Shown piece after piece: positions 1 to 9,954 of a DNA stretch of 64,000 bases. The translations under genes and the position numbers were made by a program. The stretch is from Nilaparvata lugens (Eukaryota; Arthropoda; Insecta; Hemiptera; Delphacidae), in the NCBI RefSeq assembly GCF_014356525.2, contig NC_052518.1, positions 99,392,380 through 99,456,379 of the forward strand, read 5' to 3'. The first letter of the stretch is position 1. Every line of letters begins with the position of its first letter. The notes under the pieces are model-generated. The model made no database searches. It was not told the origin of the DNA and saw only the letters and a list, made by a program, of their open reading frames with translations.

Positions 1-332
1 ACCAACCAGAAACGCTTCAAGTTACAGGTTTAAAAATATCCTTTTTCAACCGAGATGAACTCGGAATTGGCATTGCTTTTGAATGATGCAGTTTAGTCTT
101 AACCTGAATAAATTCATCTGTAGGGGTGGATGTTTGATCATCTCATCAAATCACCTTCTCACTTCCCTTCACCACGCACAAGAAAAAATCTCATGTACAT
201 CTCTACGCTCATACGTCATGTCTAAGCTCAATTTCATTAGAAAATCGATCATTCATATATTGTATGTTATTTTTACATCACAATGCGTTCTTATCGCTTG
301 TTTTAGAACACATTGCTTGAGAATTGTTTGTA
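1..332. other. No gene recognised
   Basis: AT-rich sequence. An 89-codon open frame at 83-352 has no recognisable domain and runs into a MITE end, so it is not called. Confidence 0.5.
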
Positions 333-598
333 TAGTGAGGTCCACGTTATAATGGCAGTGTTTGTTTAGTAATGGTATTGCTATCCTTGTCTATCATTCA
401 ACAAAGCGGATAGCGCTATCTCTTTCTCGCTTTGCTCTGTTGCCAGATCGTCTTTTAACAATGTAGGATTGATCATTATTAACAAAATATTTCATCTTAA
501 TTATGAAATTATTAAGAAATATAATTTCCTGCTCAATAAAATATAATCATTGATTATTTTAAACGAGAATGAACAGTTAATATTACATTAATGATGTT
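333..598 (+). mobile_element. TAGTGAGG MITE, right-truncated copy
   Basis: Starts TAGTGAGGTCCACG directly after a TA dinucleotide and carries the interior of the long (~360 bp) subtype, including CTTTGCTCTGTTGCCAGATC. It stops at about 598, where a non-LTR retrotransposon fragment begins, so its right inverted end is missing. The family is described under 36508-36864. Confidence 0.85.
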
Positions 599-694
599 AG
601 GAGTTTGGGAGTGAGGGGATGGAGAGGCATAGTTAACGACAGAGATGTGTGGAGGTTGATAGTTGCGGAGGCCAAGGCTCACCATGGAATGTAG
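599..694 (+). pseudogene. Non-LTR retrotransposon C-terminal fragment
   Basis: An open frame of about 31 codons reads SLGVRGWRGIVNDRDVW, then a stretch ending EAKAHHGM and a stop. This resembles the extreme C-terminus of an insect LINE reverse-transcriptase polyprotein (W-R-rich, DRDxWR...EAKAH...). It abuts the truncated MITE. Only the tail is present, so it is a dead fragment. The same tail family is seen at 43712-44290. Confidence 0.7.
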
Positions 695-791
695 CGCCAT
701 ACAAGAAGTGAGTAAAATTAATTGAATTATTGTGTCTAATGTGATGTGTCATATTTTTGGTGATAATTCGTGTTGAATTTTGGCGACTTAC

Positions 792-889
792 CTCCAGATA
801 GGACGTTAGGATTCCAGAAGGGCGAAGGTGTTACACTTGGCATACAAATGGCGGTCAGGGCAACAAGCCAAACCAGTTGGGTCGTCATG
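792..889 (-). CDS. Start exon of a secreted or membrane protein (partial gene)
   Basis: On the minus strand an ATG at 888-886 opens a frame beginning MTTQLVWLVALTAICMPSV and ending ...NPNVLSG plus one base. The junction G|GTAAGT is a consensus splice donor (donor bases at + positions 791-786). The first ~18 residues are a typical signal peptide: short polar start, hydrophobic LVWLVALTAI core, small residues after it. Bases just upstream of the ATG read TTACGCTCAG, so the exon may begin at a splice acceptor after 5' UTR, or near the cap site. GC content is well above the surroundings. The gene would continue leftward past position 1; I found no convincing second exon in 1-791, which holds a MITE and a LINE fragment. 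A neuropeptide or other small secreted protein would fit, but the product is not recognised. Confidence 0.6.
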
Positions 890-1574
890 CTGAGCGTAAG
901 TGATACGCAAAACAACTACCGCTTCTTCAGATGTTGCAGCATCTGTAAAATAATTTACAAAAATTATTATTCCATTTTAAATTAATTACATCCGTCTGGA
1001 CAGCAGCGTGAAAATAAAAATGACCATCACAAAAATGTAGGGCTCAAGTAAATCAACTAAATTTGGAAAAAAAAGGTCCTGAACAACCAAACTTCTCATA
1101 TTCATTTCTAGAAAGAACGGCTATAATCCTCGTCAATTATAAGGCTGGGTTTATACCAGAAGAGCGAATGTTTGTTATGAACAAAGATTAATAAAAGTCT
1201 GGATAAAGCCAGTACAATTTTTATCACTGTACTTGCAGCGTTAATTTATTATTCCTTTTTGTCGTTTATTATATGTATTTATATCAAAACCTCATCACTT
1301 CATTTGGTGGTGTCAATAGCATATAAAATATAATGACTGCCTTTATTTCTCTAAGAGAAAATAGGAAGAATATTCTTAGGTATCCTTTTCTTATACGTTT
1401 CTGTTAATAGTAATATTGATTGCTTGAACACTATATATAACAATACAACTTGAAAATTATTGAAATTACTTGAATAATATATACTGGTTTGTTCACCTCG
1501 AGAATTTTGTAGAAAAATAATTGAAGCAGAAAAGGCAGAACCAACTTGAAATACCAAAAAATATGGGAATGGAC
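890..1574. other. No gene recognised
   Basis: AT-rich, no recognisable repeat ends or coding domain; short open frames only. Confidence 0.4.
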
Positions 1575-1750
1575 TATGCTAGTATAAGCCATACTCCAAA
1601 TTCAACGAGCTGTCTCATTGGACGATGTACAACTGAAACTCTCAAACTGCTTACTTCCTATTGGTTGAGAGCTGTGGAGTTGAAATGGTGGCTAATCAAC
1701 CCATTGACCAATCACAGAGCACCTTTGTTTCGGGGACGAATGGACAACTA
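1575..1750 (+). repeat. Dispersed repeat with several CCAAT/ATTGG boxes, copy 1
   Basis: Contains CTCATTGGACGATG, CTTCCTATTGGTTGAGAGC and TTGACCAATCAC. A diverged copy lies in reverse orientation at 22550-22735. The repeated ATTGG/CCAAT motifs are shared, and both copies show the same order of blocks. Probably a non-autonomous element; ends not resolved. Confidence 0.6.
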
Positions 1751-1809
1751 ATTCAGTCATCCTCATTGATGTAGAAGATCAATTCGATGTTATTGAACTC
1801 AGAAGTGTA

Positions 1810-1920
1810 TTGATTGATTGAGTACTTTATTTATGTAGATTAAAATATATACAGGCTTATACAATAGCTCACAATACAGAAAAATTATAGATGAATTTAC
1901 ATAATATAGACTAGAATAGT
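1810..1920 (-). repeat. Retroposon 3' end with (TCAATCAA) tail
   Basis: ATTGATTGATTGAGTACTTT followed by TTATTTATGTAGATT matches the start of the longer copy at 25160-25445. Read on the minus strand it ends in a TCAATCAAT microsatellite after AATAAAG, as in LINE 3' ends. From memory this is a common planthopper repeat. Confidence 0.6.
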
Positions 1921-1924
1921 ATAT

Positions 1925-2046
1925 TTCGCACCTAGAGCAGAAAATGAGATTTTTCCGGCTCGAAATCGGTTTTCAAGTCCGAGGCCGTAGGCCGAGGACT
2001 AGAAAAGATTGAGAGCCGGAAAAACATTTTTGCCCGTGGTGCGAAC
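1925..2046. mobile_element. Small foldback element (TTCGCACC ends)
   Basis: Begins TTCGCACCTAG...TTTTTCCGGCTC and ends with the inverse GAGCCGGAAAAA...GGTGCGAA, with a GC-rich centre (GAGGCCGTAGGCCGAGG). MITE-like; no coding capacity. Confidence 0.65.
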
Positions 2047-2283
2047 GCTATTTTTCGCTACACACAAAAATAAACAATATATATATGAGAATAGTAGTTT
2101 ACTAAGCACTTCCGAAAGCAGAAGTGGAAGGTGATAACTCTAGCAAATCTGAGGTAATCTGAATATCAGGAAATTGTCCAAGTATTTTTATTTTTTATTG
2201 TGATTTGTCTAAATAACCTAAAAGATGATGTTCAATTATTTGAGGTTGAGTTTATACTTTTTTATTCTTTCAAATGACAATAA

Positions 2284-2975
2284 TGAATGAAAATTGAATG
2301 AAAAAGACTAAGAAATTGTCAAAAAACCACTGATTTATTGATAATTAGAAAGACCGGTTTCGGTTATTACACCATTGTCAATCTCTGATAAACTAAAACT
2401 AAATACAAGAGCAGCAGAATTTATACTAGTAGGCGAGTACTGCTATTGGTCGAGGGCATGAACGCCTGCCATTGGCCTAGCTAGACAGTCTCCTCCCCCT
2501 CAACGGTGTGACAAAATGGCGGCTTAAGCAACAGAATCGCCATGATAATCAAATTTACTTTTTAGTACAAAATAAGAACCAAGAAAACAAATGTGAAAGA
2601 TACATTTACATATTTGTTTTATTATCTTTCACATTTGTTTTCTTGGTTCTTATTTTGTACTAAAAAGTAAATTTGATTATCATGGCGATTCTGTTGCTTA
2701 AGCCGCCATTTTGTCACACCGTTGAGGGGGAGGAGACTGTCTAGCTAGGCCAATGGCAGGCGTTCATGCCCTCGACCAATAGCAGTACTCGCCTACTAGT
2801 ATAAATTCTGCTGCTCTTGTATTTAGTTTTAGTTTATCAGAGATTGACAATGGTGTAATAACCGAAACCGGTCTTTCTAATTATCAATAAATCAGTGGTT
2901 TTTTGACAATTTCTTAGTCTTTTTCATTCAATATGAATAATTACCACAATATCAACTTCTCAACTACACAAAAAA
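2284..2975 (+). mobile_element. Snapback retroposon, Penelope-like, 310-bp arms
   Basis: Two apparently perfect inverted arms (2293-2602 and 2623-2932) surround a 20-nt loop. After the right arm comes a one-sided tail ATGAATAATTACCACAATAT... ending in six A. Direct repeats TGACAATAA (2275-2283 and 2976-2984; longer if flanking A's count) flank it. Variable-length target duplication plus an A-tail indicate target-primed insertion. Inverted pseudo-LTRs with a one-sided tail are described for Penelope-like elements; that assignment is inference. Related copies are at 42849-43093 and 44471-44649. The arms include GACCGGTTTCGGTTATTACA. Confidence 0.8.
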
Positions 2976-3029
2976 TGACAATAAGATGATATTATTATAA
3001 ATGTTTTAATTATTGAATAATAAACACAA

Positions 3030-3230
3030 ATAATGAAAAGTTTTTTGATCAGCTGTTTTTTGATCACCTTACTTAGTTCCATGTTAGCGGCTGGAAAGGG
3101 TACTCTTTCCGGCCTAGGCCGGAAAGAAACCTGTTCTGACGTCAGACGAGAGTCGTCTGCAAACAATGTCTTTCAGATCTACGTAGGGACTGGAAAACAG
3201 CTGCTTTCTGTGCAGTGTGGCAAAAAATAA
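3030..3230. mobile_element. MITE-like inverted-repeat element
   Basis: Contains GATCAGCTGTTTT near the left and AAAACAGCTG near the right, and a perfect central palindrome TTTCCGGCCTAGGCCGGAAA. A 65-codon frame with a hydrophobic start lies inside, but it is explained by the inverted-repeat sequence and is not called as a gene. Confidence 0.5.
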
Positions 3231-3234
3231 TTAT

Positions 3235-3389
3235 TGAACTGTATATGATATGAAAAAAGCAATTCGGAATTACTATAGATACTGTAATACTGTAATGCAT
3301 CTACATATATTGGCGGAGCTTTGGACATATCAATGTCCATTCTTCGGAAAGAATATTCAAAATATCCTTCACACTAACTCTCTACCAAA
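3235..3389 (+). repeat. Fragment of the 25160-25445 repeat family
   Basis: Shares GAACTGTATATGATATGAAA, GCGGAGCTTTGGACA and CATTCTTCGGAAAGAATATT with 25290-25445, ending at CTCTACCAAA. It is interrupted exactly there by the palindromic element at 3390-3859. Confidence 0.75.
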
Positions 3390-3859
3390 GGTTCAACTCA
3401 CACTAACGCGACTCAGGTCGAGAAAAGAATCGACTCTAGTCGAGAGCATGTGTGTTTTCAAATGGTGACACTCAGACCAGTCGATTCTAGCATAGAGAAA
3501 CATTAGCGTAAGTAGATATCCCATGGTATAGGGCGTTTATGTCGCAACTTTTACTGTTATCTCAAGCCGATTACTATTGATTATTGTCGATTTTTACTAT
3601 TTTGACGGGTAAGAGTGTATGAACGGCACAATATGAGAGATTACCAGCGTCATAAAGGCTTCACGGGAAAGAACTACGTGGACTATAGGCTGAGATAACA
3701 GTAAAGTTACGACATAAACGCCCTATACCATGGGATATCTACTCACGATATTGATTCTCTATGATTCTAATCTCCGCGACTGTCACCTTTTGAAAGCACA
3801 TGCTCTCGACTAGAGTCGAGTCTCTTCTCAACCTGAGTCGCGTAAGTGTGAGTTGAGCC
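3390..3859. mobile_element. Harbinger-like palindromic element, interrupted at its centre
   Basis: Ends GGTTCAACTCACAC and GTGTGAGTTGAGCC, with arms continuing as ACGCGACTCAGGTCGAGAA. Flanked by AAA on both sides; the second copy (12776-13174) is flanked by TTA, suggesting a 3-bp duplication as in PIF/Harbinger. The element without its insert would be about 190 bp. A CATAGAG element (3491-3763) interrupts it near the dyad centre. Confidence 0.75.
3491..3763. mobile_element. CATAGAG inverted-repeat element, copy 1
   Basis: Inverted ends CATAGAGAAACATTAGCGTA / ...TTCTCTATG with arms of ~70 bp (AGTAGATATCCCATGGTATA, CGCAACTTTTACTGTTATCT). Flanks ATTCTAG and ATTCTAA give a 7-bp duplication with one mismatch. 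Two more copies are at 32438-32712 and 33224-33486. No coding capacity; superfamily not assigned. Confidence 0.85.
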
Positions 3860-5120
3860 AAAGAGTACATTACTCTTAATAAGAGGACATTAAAATGGAT
3901 ATCTATTCAACCCAAGAACAACTAAAGTGGATTTTTCTACTTTGATTCTTTGATCAGATAGCTCCTTCATTTTGGAGGCGTGAATTATTAATTTAGCCAC
4001 CTCTACATCAGTTTCATATTATTGCCCAAAGAAGTGTATTGTATGATAAAAATACAATAAGAGTGTTATTTATTTACTCCAAGAACGACAACTTGAAATG
4101 TTTTAATTCGATTCACAGGTTCAGCTGAAAAGAGGGCTGAGAGTTTAGATAATTACTTTTCAGTACATCAATTTCATGTTATTGTAAGATATAATTACTC
4201 TACACAGAACTTTATTATATGATAATAATCAATCTATCTAAATTTGAACTTTTTTGTTTTATTCTGATTTGTATATTCAGATTGATGATTTGATGATTGA
4301 AATGGACATAATCTACATAATATTTGGACAATTTAAGACAAAATTAGGAAATTACAGAAGTTTTGGGCAATAGACTGTTTTTTCTTTTCCGACCACTGTA
4401 TTGTTTGCTCTAATAAATAATAATGCAATAAAAGGATTAGTTATTTATTATAAGAACGACTGAAATGAAATTTTATTACTCTATATTATTAGTATTAAAT
4501 CATAGTTGGTAAAATAATAAGTTTGAATCTCAGGAACACAGCTTACATTACAAGTTTATAAATGGTATGACAGATACACTCTGTTTCAGGGTAAAACTAG
4601 ATATTTTGCAAGAAATTACTAAATTTATACTAACTGAAATCCTATTTATGAGATTCTTACTCGAATTTACTCACATTGATCATCACTGATTGCAAATGAG
4701 TTGTTATAGACTTAATAAATTATTAAGATGTTTGAAAAATACTTTTACAAATATTATTCGGTCAATGAACTTTGAAATCAGAATGTCTTGTTAGCCTTAT
4801 TTTTCGATTCAATTTAAAAACATATTTTGAGTTGAAGCTATTCATTTACATTTCTAGTAAGGTTGTCTCTCTCTCACTCTCTCTCTTTTCCCCCCTTTAT
4901 TTCTTTATCTAAGGTTAAGTGCTGAAGGGGAGGTTATCCTCGATACCCTCTCTGAGAATGGACTTCTTAAGGTCCAAATTTCACGTGAAAACATTACAGT
5001 AGTACCTTAACTTTCGCATTTTTCTAGCTCAATATTATTGTAGAACTCTTTAGTTTGATATGATTTATTTTACTGTTACTGGTAATTATTTCTAACGCTA
5101 GAACGTAAGTTGAATTTGTT
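3860..5120. other. AT-rich spacer with a thrice-repeated motif
   Basis: Three spaced, diverged minus-strand copies of CGTTCTTGG..TGAATAAATAAC occur near 3900-3930, 4050-4100 and 4410-4460; a fourth is on the plus strand near 22450. No gene recognised. Confidence 0.4.
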
Positions 5121-5157
5121 TTGTTAAACACATGAATAAAGGAATCTGAATCTCTGG
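5121..5157 (+). repeat. Retroposon 3' tail
   Basis: AACACATGAATAAAGGAATC followed by TGAATCTC resembles a LINE 3' end with an AATAAAG signal and a short simple tail. The upstream element cannot be delimited. Confidence 0.4.
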
Positions 5158-6640
5158 TGATAAGACCCCTGGTACTTTTCTCGAATATGCCCTGGCCTAT
5201 GAGCCTATTGGGAAATACATCCCTTGATTGATGAGCTAATGGCGTTCATGAGCTTGAGTTTGTCCTAAGAATATAAATACATGAAAATCTTCATTGTGAA
5301 ATACAAAATTCACATCCTAAATTTTTTTAATAACTGGATCATTTTGCTCAACACATTAATTTACTTTCACTTTCCAATCACCCAACTCAAAAACAGAGAG
5401 AAAATATAATTTGAAAGATTGATGTACTTGTGGGTTCTAAGGAGTATGAAGCATTTGATTTCTGAGAACTTCAAATCAACAACTTTCTTCAACTTATTTA
5501 CTTCCTCCAGTTGTTTATTCAACGAAGAATGCTTCTGAGAAGTAAATGATTCTTAGCTTACAATGAAGACTTTCCAATTGAATCCCTAAGCTGCATAATC
5601 CAATCCTGTGTAACTGTTCAGAGCTGCTATTAAACTGGGTTACTTCTGAGGAGTAACTGAGCTTTGATAAATTATATTCAAGAGAAGTTTTGGAAGATCG
5701 CCAAGCATTTGAGATGAAGTTGGCGAAGGAAGAATTCCCGGGAAGTGAATACAGGTCAAGTTCATCCAACACGGATTTTTAGAGATGACGGTAAGAGAAA
5801 TAAATTGGCACGGCAAAGAAAGACTGGTGAAATGAGAGAGAACTTCTGAGAAGCAAACAGGAAACGCTCCGTTAGCCTGGTTGGTTTGCGATAGAGCGTA
5901 ACAGCAGGTGATGACAACAAGATGCGACAACGGTGAGCTTATCTGTTCTCAGCTTGCTTCATGTACCAAAAATGCAACACTATACAAATTTATCGTCAAA
6001 AATATATCTAGGTTCCCATCTTGACACACAACCTGTGAATTGCTTCCTGTATTCTTCATGACTCCCACATTTTTAAATTGCGGTGAAGATGATCTAGGGT
6101 TGACATAATTACTTGAATTTCCTGTCTAAAGTGAACCAAACTCACACATTCCTGAATAGCACTGAAGTTTACAGATTTCAAAGGATTGACATAATATATT
6201 ATTTATTGAAATCCTTGTCTCAACTGAATCAAAACAACACTCTTTACGTTCACATGAAATTATATAGAACTATAAGCCCTTATAGTTCTATAAGGTTCTA
6301 TAGAAAATTATATAGAACTATAAGCCCTTATAGTTCTATAGGGTTCGATAATTCTCTAGTTCTATAGGAAATTATATAAGCCCTGTCTTGACTGAACCAA
6401 AACAACACTCTTAACGTTCACAGGAAATTATATAGAACGTTTTTTCTAGTTTACAGTAGCTACCTAGATAGTTTTTTCTTGATAATAATCACGTAAAAAT
6501 CAGTTATTGGTATTGAAAGTATTTGTAGAATTCAAAGAACTTGAGAATAATAACGTTTCAATAACGTATTGTATAATAACGTATGAGGCTCCCTGACCAT
6601 AGAATCACAAAAAAATAGTAAAATGTGTAGCTTCGCTTGC
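5158..6640. other. No gene recognised; short local palindromes
   Basis: Two overlapping minus-strand open frames (5515-5772, 5640-5930) have no recognisable domain. At 6250-6440 the phrase AAATTATATAGAACTATAAG and its inverse TATAGTTCTATA recur several times as small hairpins. Confidence 0.4.
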
Positions 6641-6641
6641 C

Positions 6642-6951
6642 TATGGAGGAGAATGGATTAAGAATGTTAAGAAAGATCTAGTTTTGGCAGGAATCACTGA
6701 TGATGAAATTAAAAATAGAAATTAAAATAATTTCAAAACAAAAGTGAACAAATGGGAAATTATTCCAGAGATAAAAGCACCAAGAGTTGGCACAAGATGG
6801 AGTGAAGAAAGAAAAGCTGCATTTTCTCAGAGAATGAAAAGCTGGTGGGCGAACAAGAAAACCGCCAAGTCTAATAAAAATCGATGATCATGATTTTACT
6901 CAGCGTCTTCCACTTCGGGAGCTCTACGACTAATAATAATAATAATAATAA
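6642..6951 (+). pseudogene. Non-LTR retrotransposon C-terminus and (TAA)n tail
   Basis: The frame from 6642 reads GEEWIKNVKKDLVLAGITDD..., has one in-frame stop (about 6720), then KWEIIPEIKAPRVGTRWSEE...FSQRMKSWWANKK and stops at 6887. This resembles the terminal part of insect LINE polyproteins (WI..V..DL..AGI ... RPG.RWSEE). About 45 nt downstream an AATAATAATAATAATAATAA microsatellite (6931-6951) marks the 3' end. 5'-truncated and dead. Confidence 0.65.
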
Positions 6952-7604
6952 CGTTTCAATGAAATTTGATCCGAATACTCTCTCAGAAACATCAATTACT
7001 CGAATCTGCTTTAAATTTCAAGGATAATTATATAAATGAAGTATTGCATAATTTATTGAAAAATTCTATTTCTTCGAATCAGATTCTAGGGTTGTGTGGG
7101 AAAGGGCCTGGATTCCCAACTCCACCCTTATAAGAGCAATGAAATCAATTTCAATAAATATATTAACTCTCACACGATTGCATTATACAATTTTTTTCAA
7201 TCTCATGCTTCGAATCAGTTTTCCTTATCCATGCAGTGTTTTATTTTCTTCTGCGAAAGAGCCATAAGCCATAACCATGTTCATTTATTGTTTTCTTTGT
7301 TGTGTTTATGATTTATGAATTTATTAATACACTTTCCAATTGCCTCCAGGAGTTCACCAAACAAATGATACATTTCTTCTTTCACGAGAAAAAAGGTGGA
7401 ATCCAGTGAGAGTCTGTGAAGTTTGTAGCGTGAATATTGATGCTGTGAAACTTTCCCATACTTGAAGAGGCTTTAGATTTTGTCAATATTCCTGTAAAAT
7501 AATAATAATTTTCATTGGTATAAAGTGCAATATTGACAAAATCTTAAGTATCTTCAATTATTTATCTCTTTTCTGTATAGGGCTACTTTTATAGAAATAG
7601 AAAG

Positions 7605-7700
7605 AGAAATAAAAATCTTAGTACCCTTTTTGAAATATTTAATCACAACATGTTTCGGACATTGATGCCATATTCAAGTGATATGGAGTAAATAAATAAA
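7605..7700 (-). repeat. Penelope-like tail fragment
   Basis: On the minus strand it reads GAATATGGCATCAATGTCCG then AAACATG, followed by a stretch ending GGGTACTAAG. It is built like the GAAAC-containing tails at 19626-20364 and 29839-30051. Low copy information here. Confidence 0.4.
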
Positions 7701-7712
7701 TACTGCTAGAAG

Positions 7713-7838
7713 ATTCTTATTTTGATCATATGTTAGTGTATTCATATGATTTTATGAACTAAAACTATAAATAATTTATAGTTTTAGTTAATAAAATCAT
7801 ATGAATACACTAACATAATTATGATCAAAATAAGAATT
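7713..7838. repeat. Near-perfect hairpin, ~58-bp arms
   Basis: ATTCTTATTTTGATCATA... and its inverse ...ATGATCAAAATAAGAAT surround ATAATTTATAG. Foldback, no coding content. Confidence 0.75.
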
Positions 7839-8163
7839 ATTTTAAATAATTTATAATAAAACCACAATTATTGTGGATTTAAATTCGCATGATTCTATCA
7901 AAAATGGGTGAATTGGTGTCTAATTGGATTAAGTTTATTATTTTATCTCTGTTTAATTTTGCCGCTTTATAAATATGAGATTCTTCTTTAACATTCAGTT
8001 TACCACTTTTATCACCATAATTTAGTATTTTCATATTGGAATTTATATCTGTAAAATTATGGCCTGACTCTATCAAGTTTTTATAATCTTCAATTATGTA
8101 TTTATTGGAAAATGAGTTGAAAAGTCAAGAGTTGAATTATCATTCCATGCAATTGAATACAAT

Positions 8164-8573
8164 ATATCATTCATAATTATTCTTGAATCAAAAGTAAAAT
8201 TTGAGTTCTTGCCTTACGTAGTATTTGAATGAAAGGTAAAATGATAACAATGAAAACCGATCGACGAAGAAAGATATCCCAAATGGTGAAAATGTTTTTT
8301 ATAAAGGGTTGTGTACAACCGTAACTGTTGTTAAAGTCTTAACAAGTCGGCCATTACGTATTATAATTATATCATTCATAATTATTCTTGAATTAAAAGT
8401 AAAATTGAGTTCTTGCCTTACGTAGTATTTGAATGAAATGTAAAATGATAACAATGAAAACCGATCGACGAAGAAAGATATCCCAAATGGTGAGAATGTT
8501 TTTTATGAAGGGTTGTGTACAACCGTAACTGTTGTTAAAGTCTTAACAAGTCGGCCATTACGTATTATAATTA
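8164..8573. repeat. Tandem duplication, 205-bp unit x2
   Basis: Units 8164-8368 and 8369-8573 are nearly identical (shared CCGATCGACGAAGAAAGATA, AAGTCTTAACAAGTCGGCC). The low divergence indicates a recent duplication. Confidence 0.85.
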
Positions 8574-8664
8574 TTCTGAAAGTGCAGATATTGTCTGAAA
8601 GTGCATAGAAGAAAGTAAACGTCTCCATGTAGTTACTAGGATCAGTAATAACTATTAAGGTCAC

Positions 8665-8750
8665 CTTGACTCTACTTGAACAGAGGAGGGCATTGTGTCG
8701 CCTTCTAACGGTACATCACATACTTGTAGTTGTGACGGAGAGTTTGTGTC
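8665..8750 (-). CDS. Possible internal exon, unrecognised
   Basis: On the minus strand, after a pyrimidine-poor but AG-ending stretch (GCTTGCTACAAG), the frame reads LPVEDTNSPSQLQVCDVP then LEGDTMPSSVQVES. It reaches TCAAG|GTGACC, a weak donor, before an in-frame stop at 8661. Composition is hydrophilic and less AT-biased than the flanks. No family recognised; could be chance. Confidence 0.25.
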
Positions 8751-8774
8751 CTCCACTGGCAACTTGTAGCAAGC

Positions 8775-9950
8775 TCACATGAAAATCTACTCTCCTATTT
8801 ATAAACCCACTTTCCGATGTTTGTTTATTCATCGGAACCACACCCCGTGTACTGTTTGGCATCATTCGAGAAACGAATCAATTCACTCATCTGTCTTTGG
8901 GTCGAACTGTCATTTTATTCATTCATTTATTGATTCAATGCTACACAATTATTCACTGAAATAAATTACGTACTTTTCTTTAAGTGCTACTGAGATGATT
9001 ATTGAAACAGAAGTTATCAAGTACCTTTTTTATTTTATCAGAACACAACTATATGTTCCAGTGTGTCATTTTCAAGTACGTATTTTTTTCTGTTGTATAC
9101 CGTAAGCAACAGTGAGCCTTGAAAGAAAATAGTATTTATAATACTTGATCCACGTTTTAATCAGAGTTTCAACTCTTCAAGAGCCATTGTTAAGTGTGTC
9201 TTTCTATTTCTTGTATAAACAAAAGTTAGCCTATAAAGAAAGTATTAATGATAATACTAAAGCCATGTTCACTTCACACCAGAGTTATCAACAAAATGTT
9301 GTTCACAAGTAGTTGTTTCTTCGGAACCAGTTGTCAAAGACAGCTTTTCAAGAAATTGGTAACAAATTGGCAACATTTGTTGAAATATAAGTTGAAAACT
9401 GTGATTTAAAGGTAATAATAATACTGATAATGAATGGTACTAATTAATGATAATTGATGATACTTATCAATGATAGGATAATACTCATCTTAGTAAGGCT
9501 TCATCGATTTGTATTTGGATAAGGATGAGGAGAAGGAGGGACTGAATTTCAATAGCCGAAGTATAATATAATATAATATAAACAAGTATAAGTCGATAAA
9601 ACATTTTGGGGTTACATTTTTCCTCTACACACTTATACATTTAATAATTATTTGCCATGTAGTATCAAATTTATTCATAAAATGGATTGGAAATACAACC
9701 ACAAATCATTTCCAAGTTGATATAACATTGTTGGATCCGAGGTAGTAGAACCGCGACCAACTGGAGTAGAAAGAATGGAATGCTGAGGAAGAAAAGATAA
9801 TATGCAACAGCCAATGAAACATGAGCAAGATGGAGTGAAATGGAGAGTATCCAGTTCAAACCTGTTGCTTGAAGGCACTTGCTCCTAATAAAAACAAAAA
9901 ATCACAAGGAAGAAGTAGTTAATGTATAAGGATGGGGAAGAGGAGTATAC
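8775..9950. other. No gene recognised
   Basis: AT-rich; two overlapping minus-strand frames at 9671-9878 have no recognisable features. Confidence 0.4.
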
Positions 9951-9954
9951 TATT

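Noticed and set aside
3033..3230. 65-codon frame with signal-peptide-like start MKSFLISCFLITLL
   Set aside because: Lies entirely in an inverted-repeat element with a perfect GC palindrome; no splice or conservation support.
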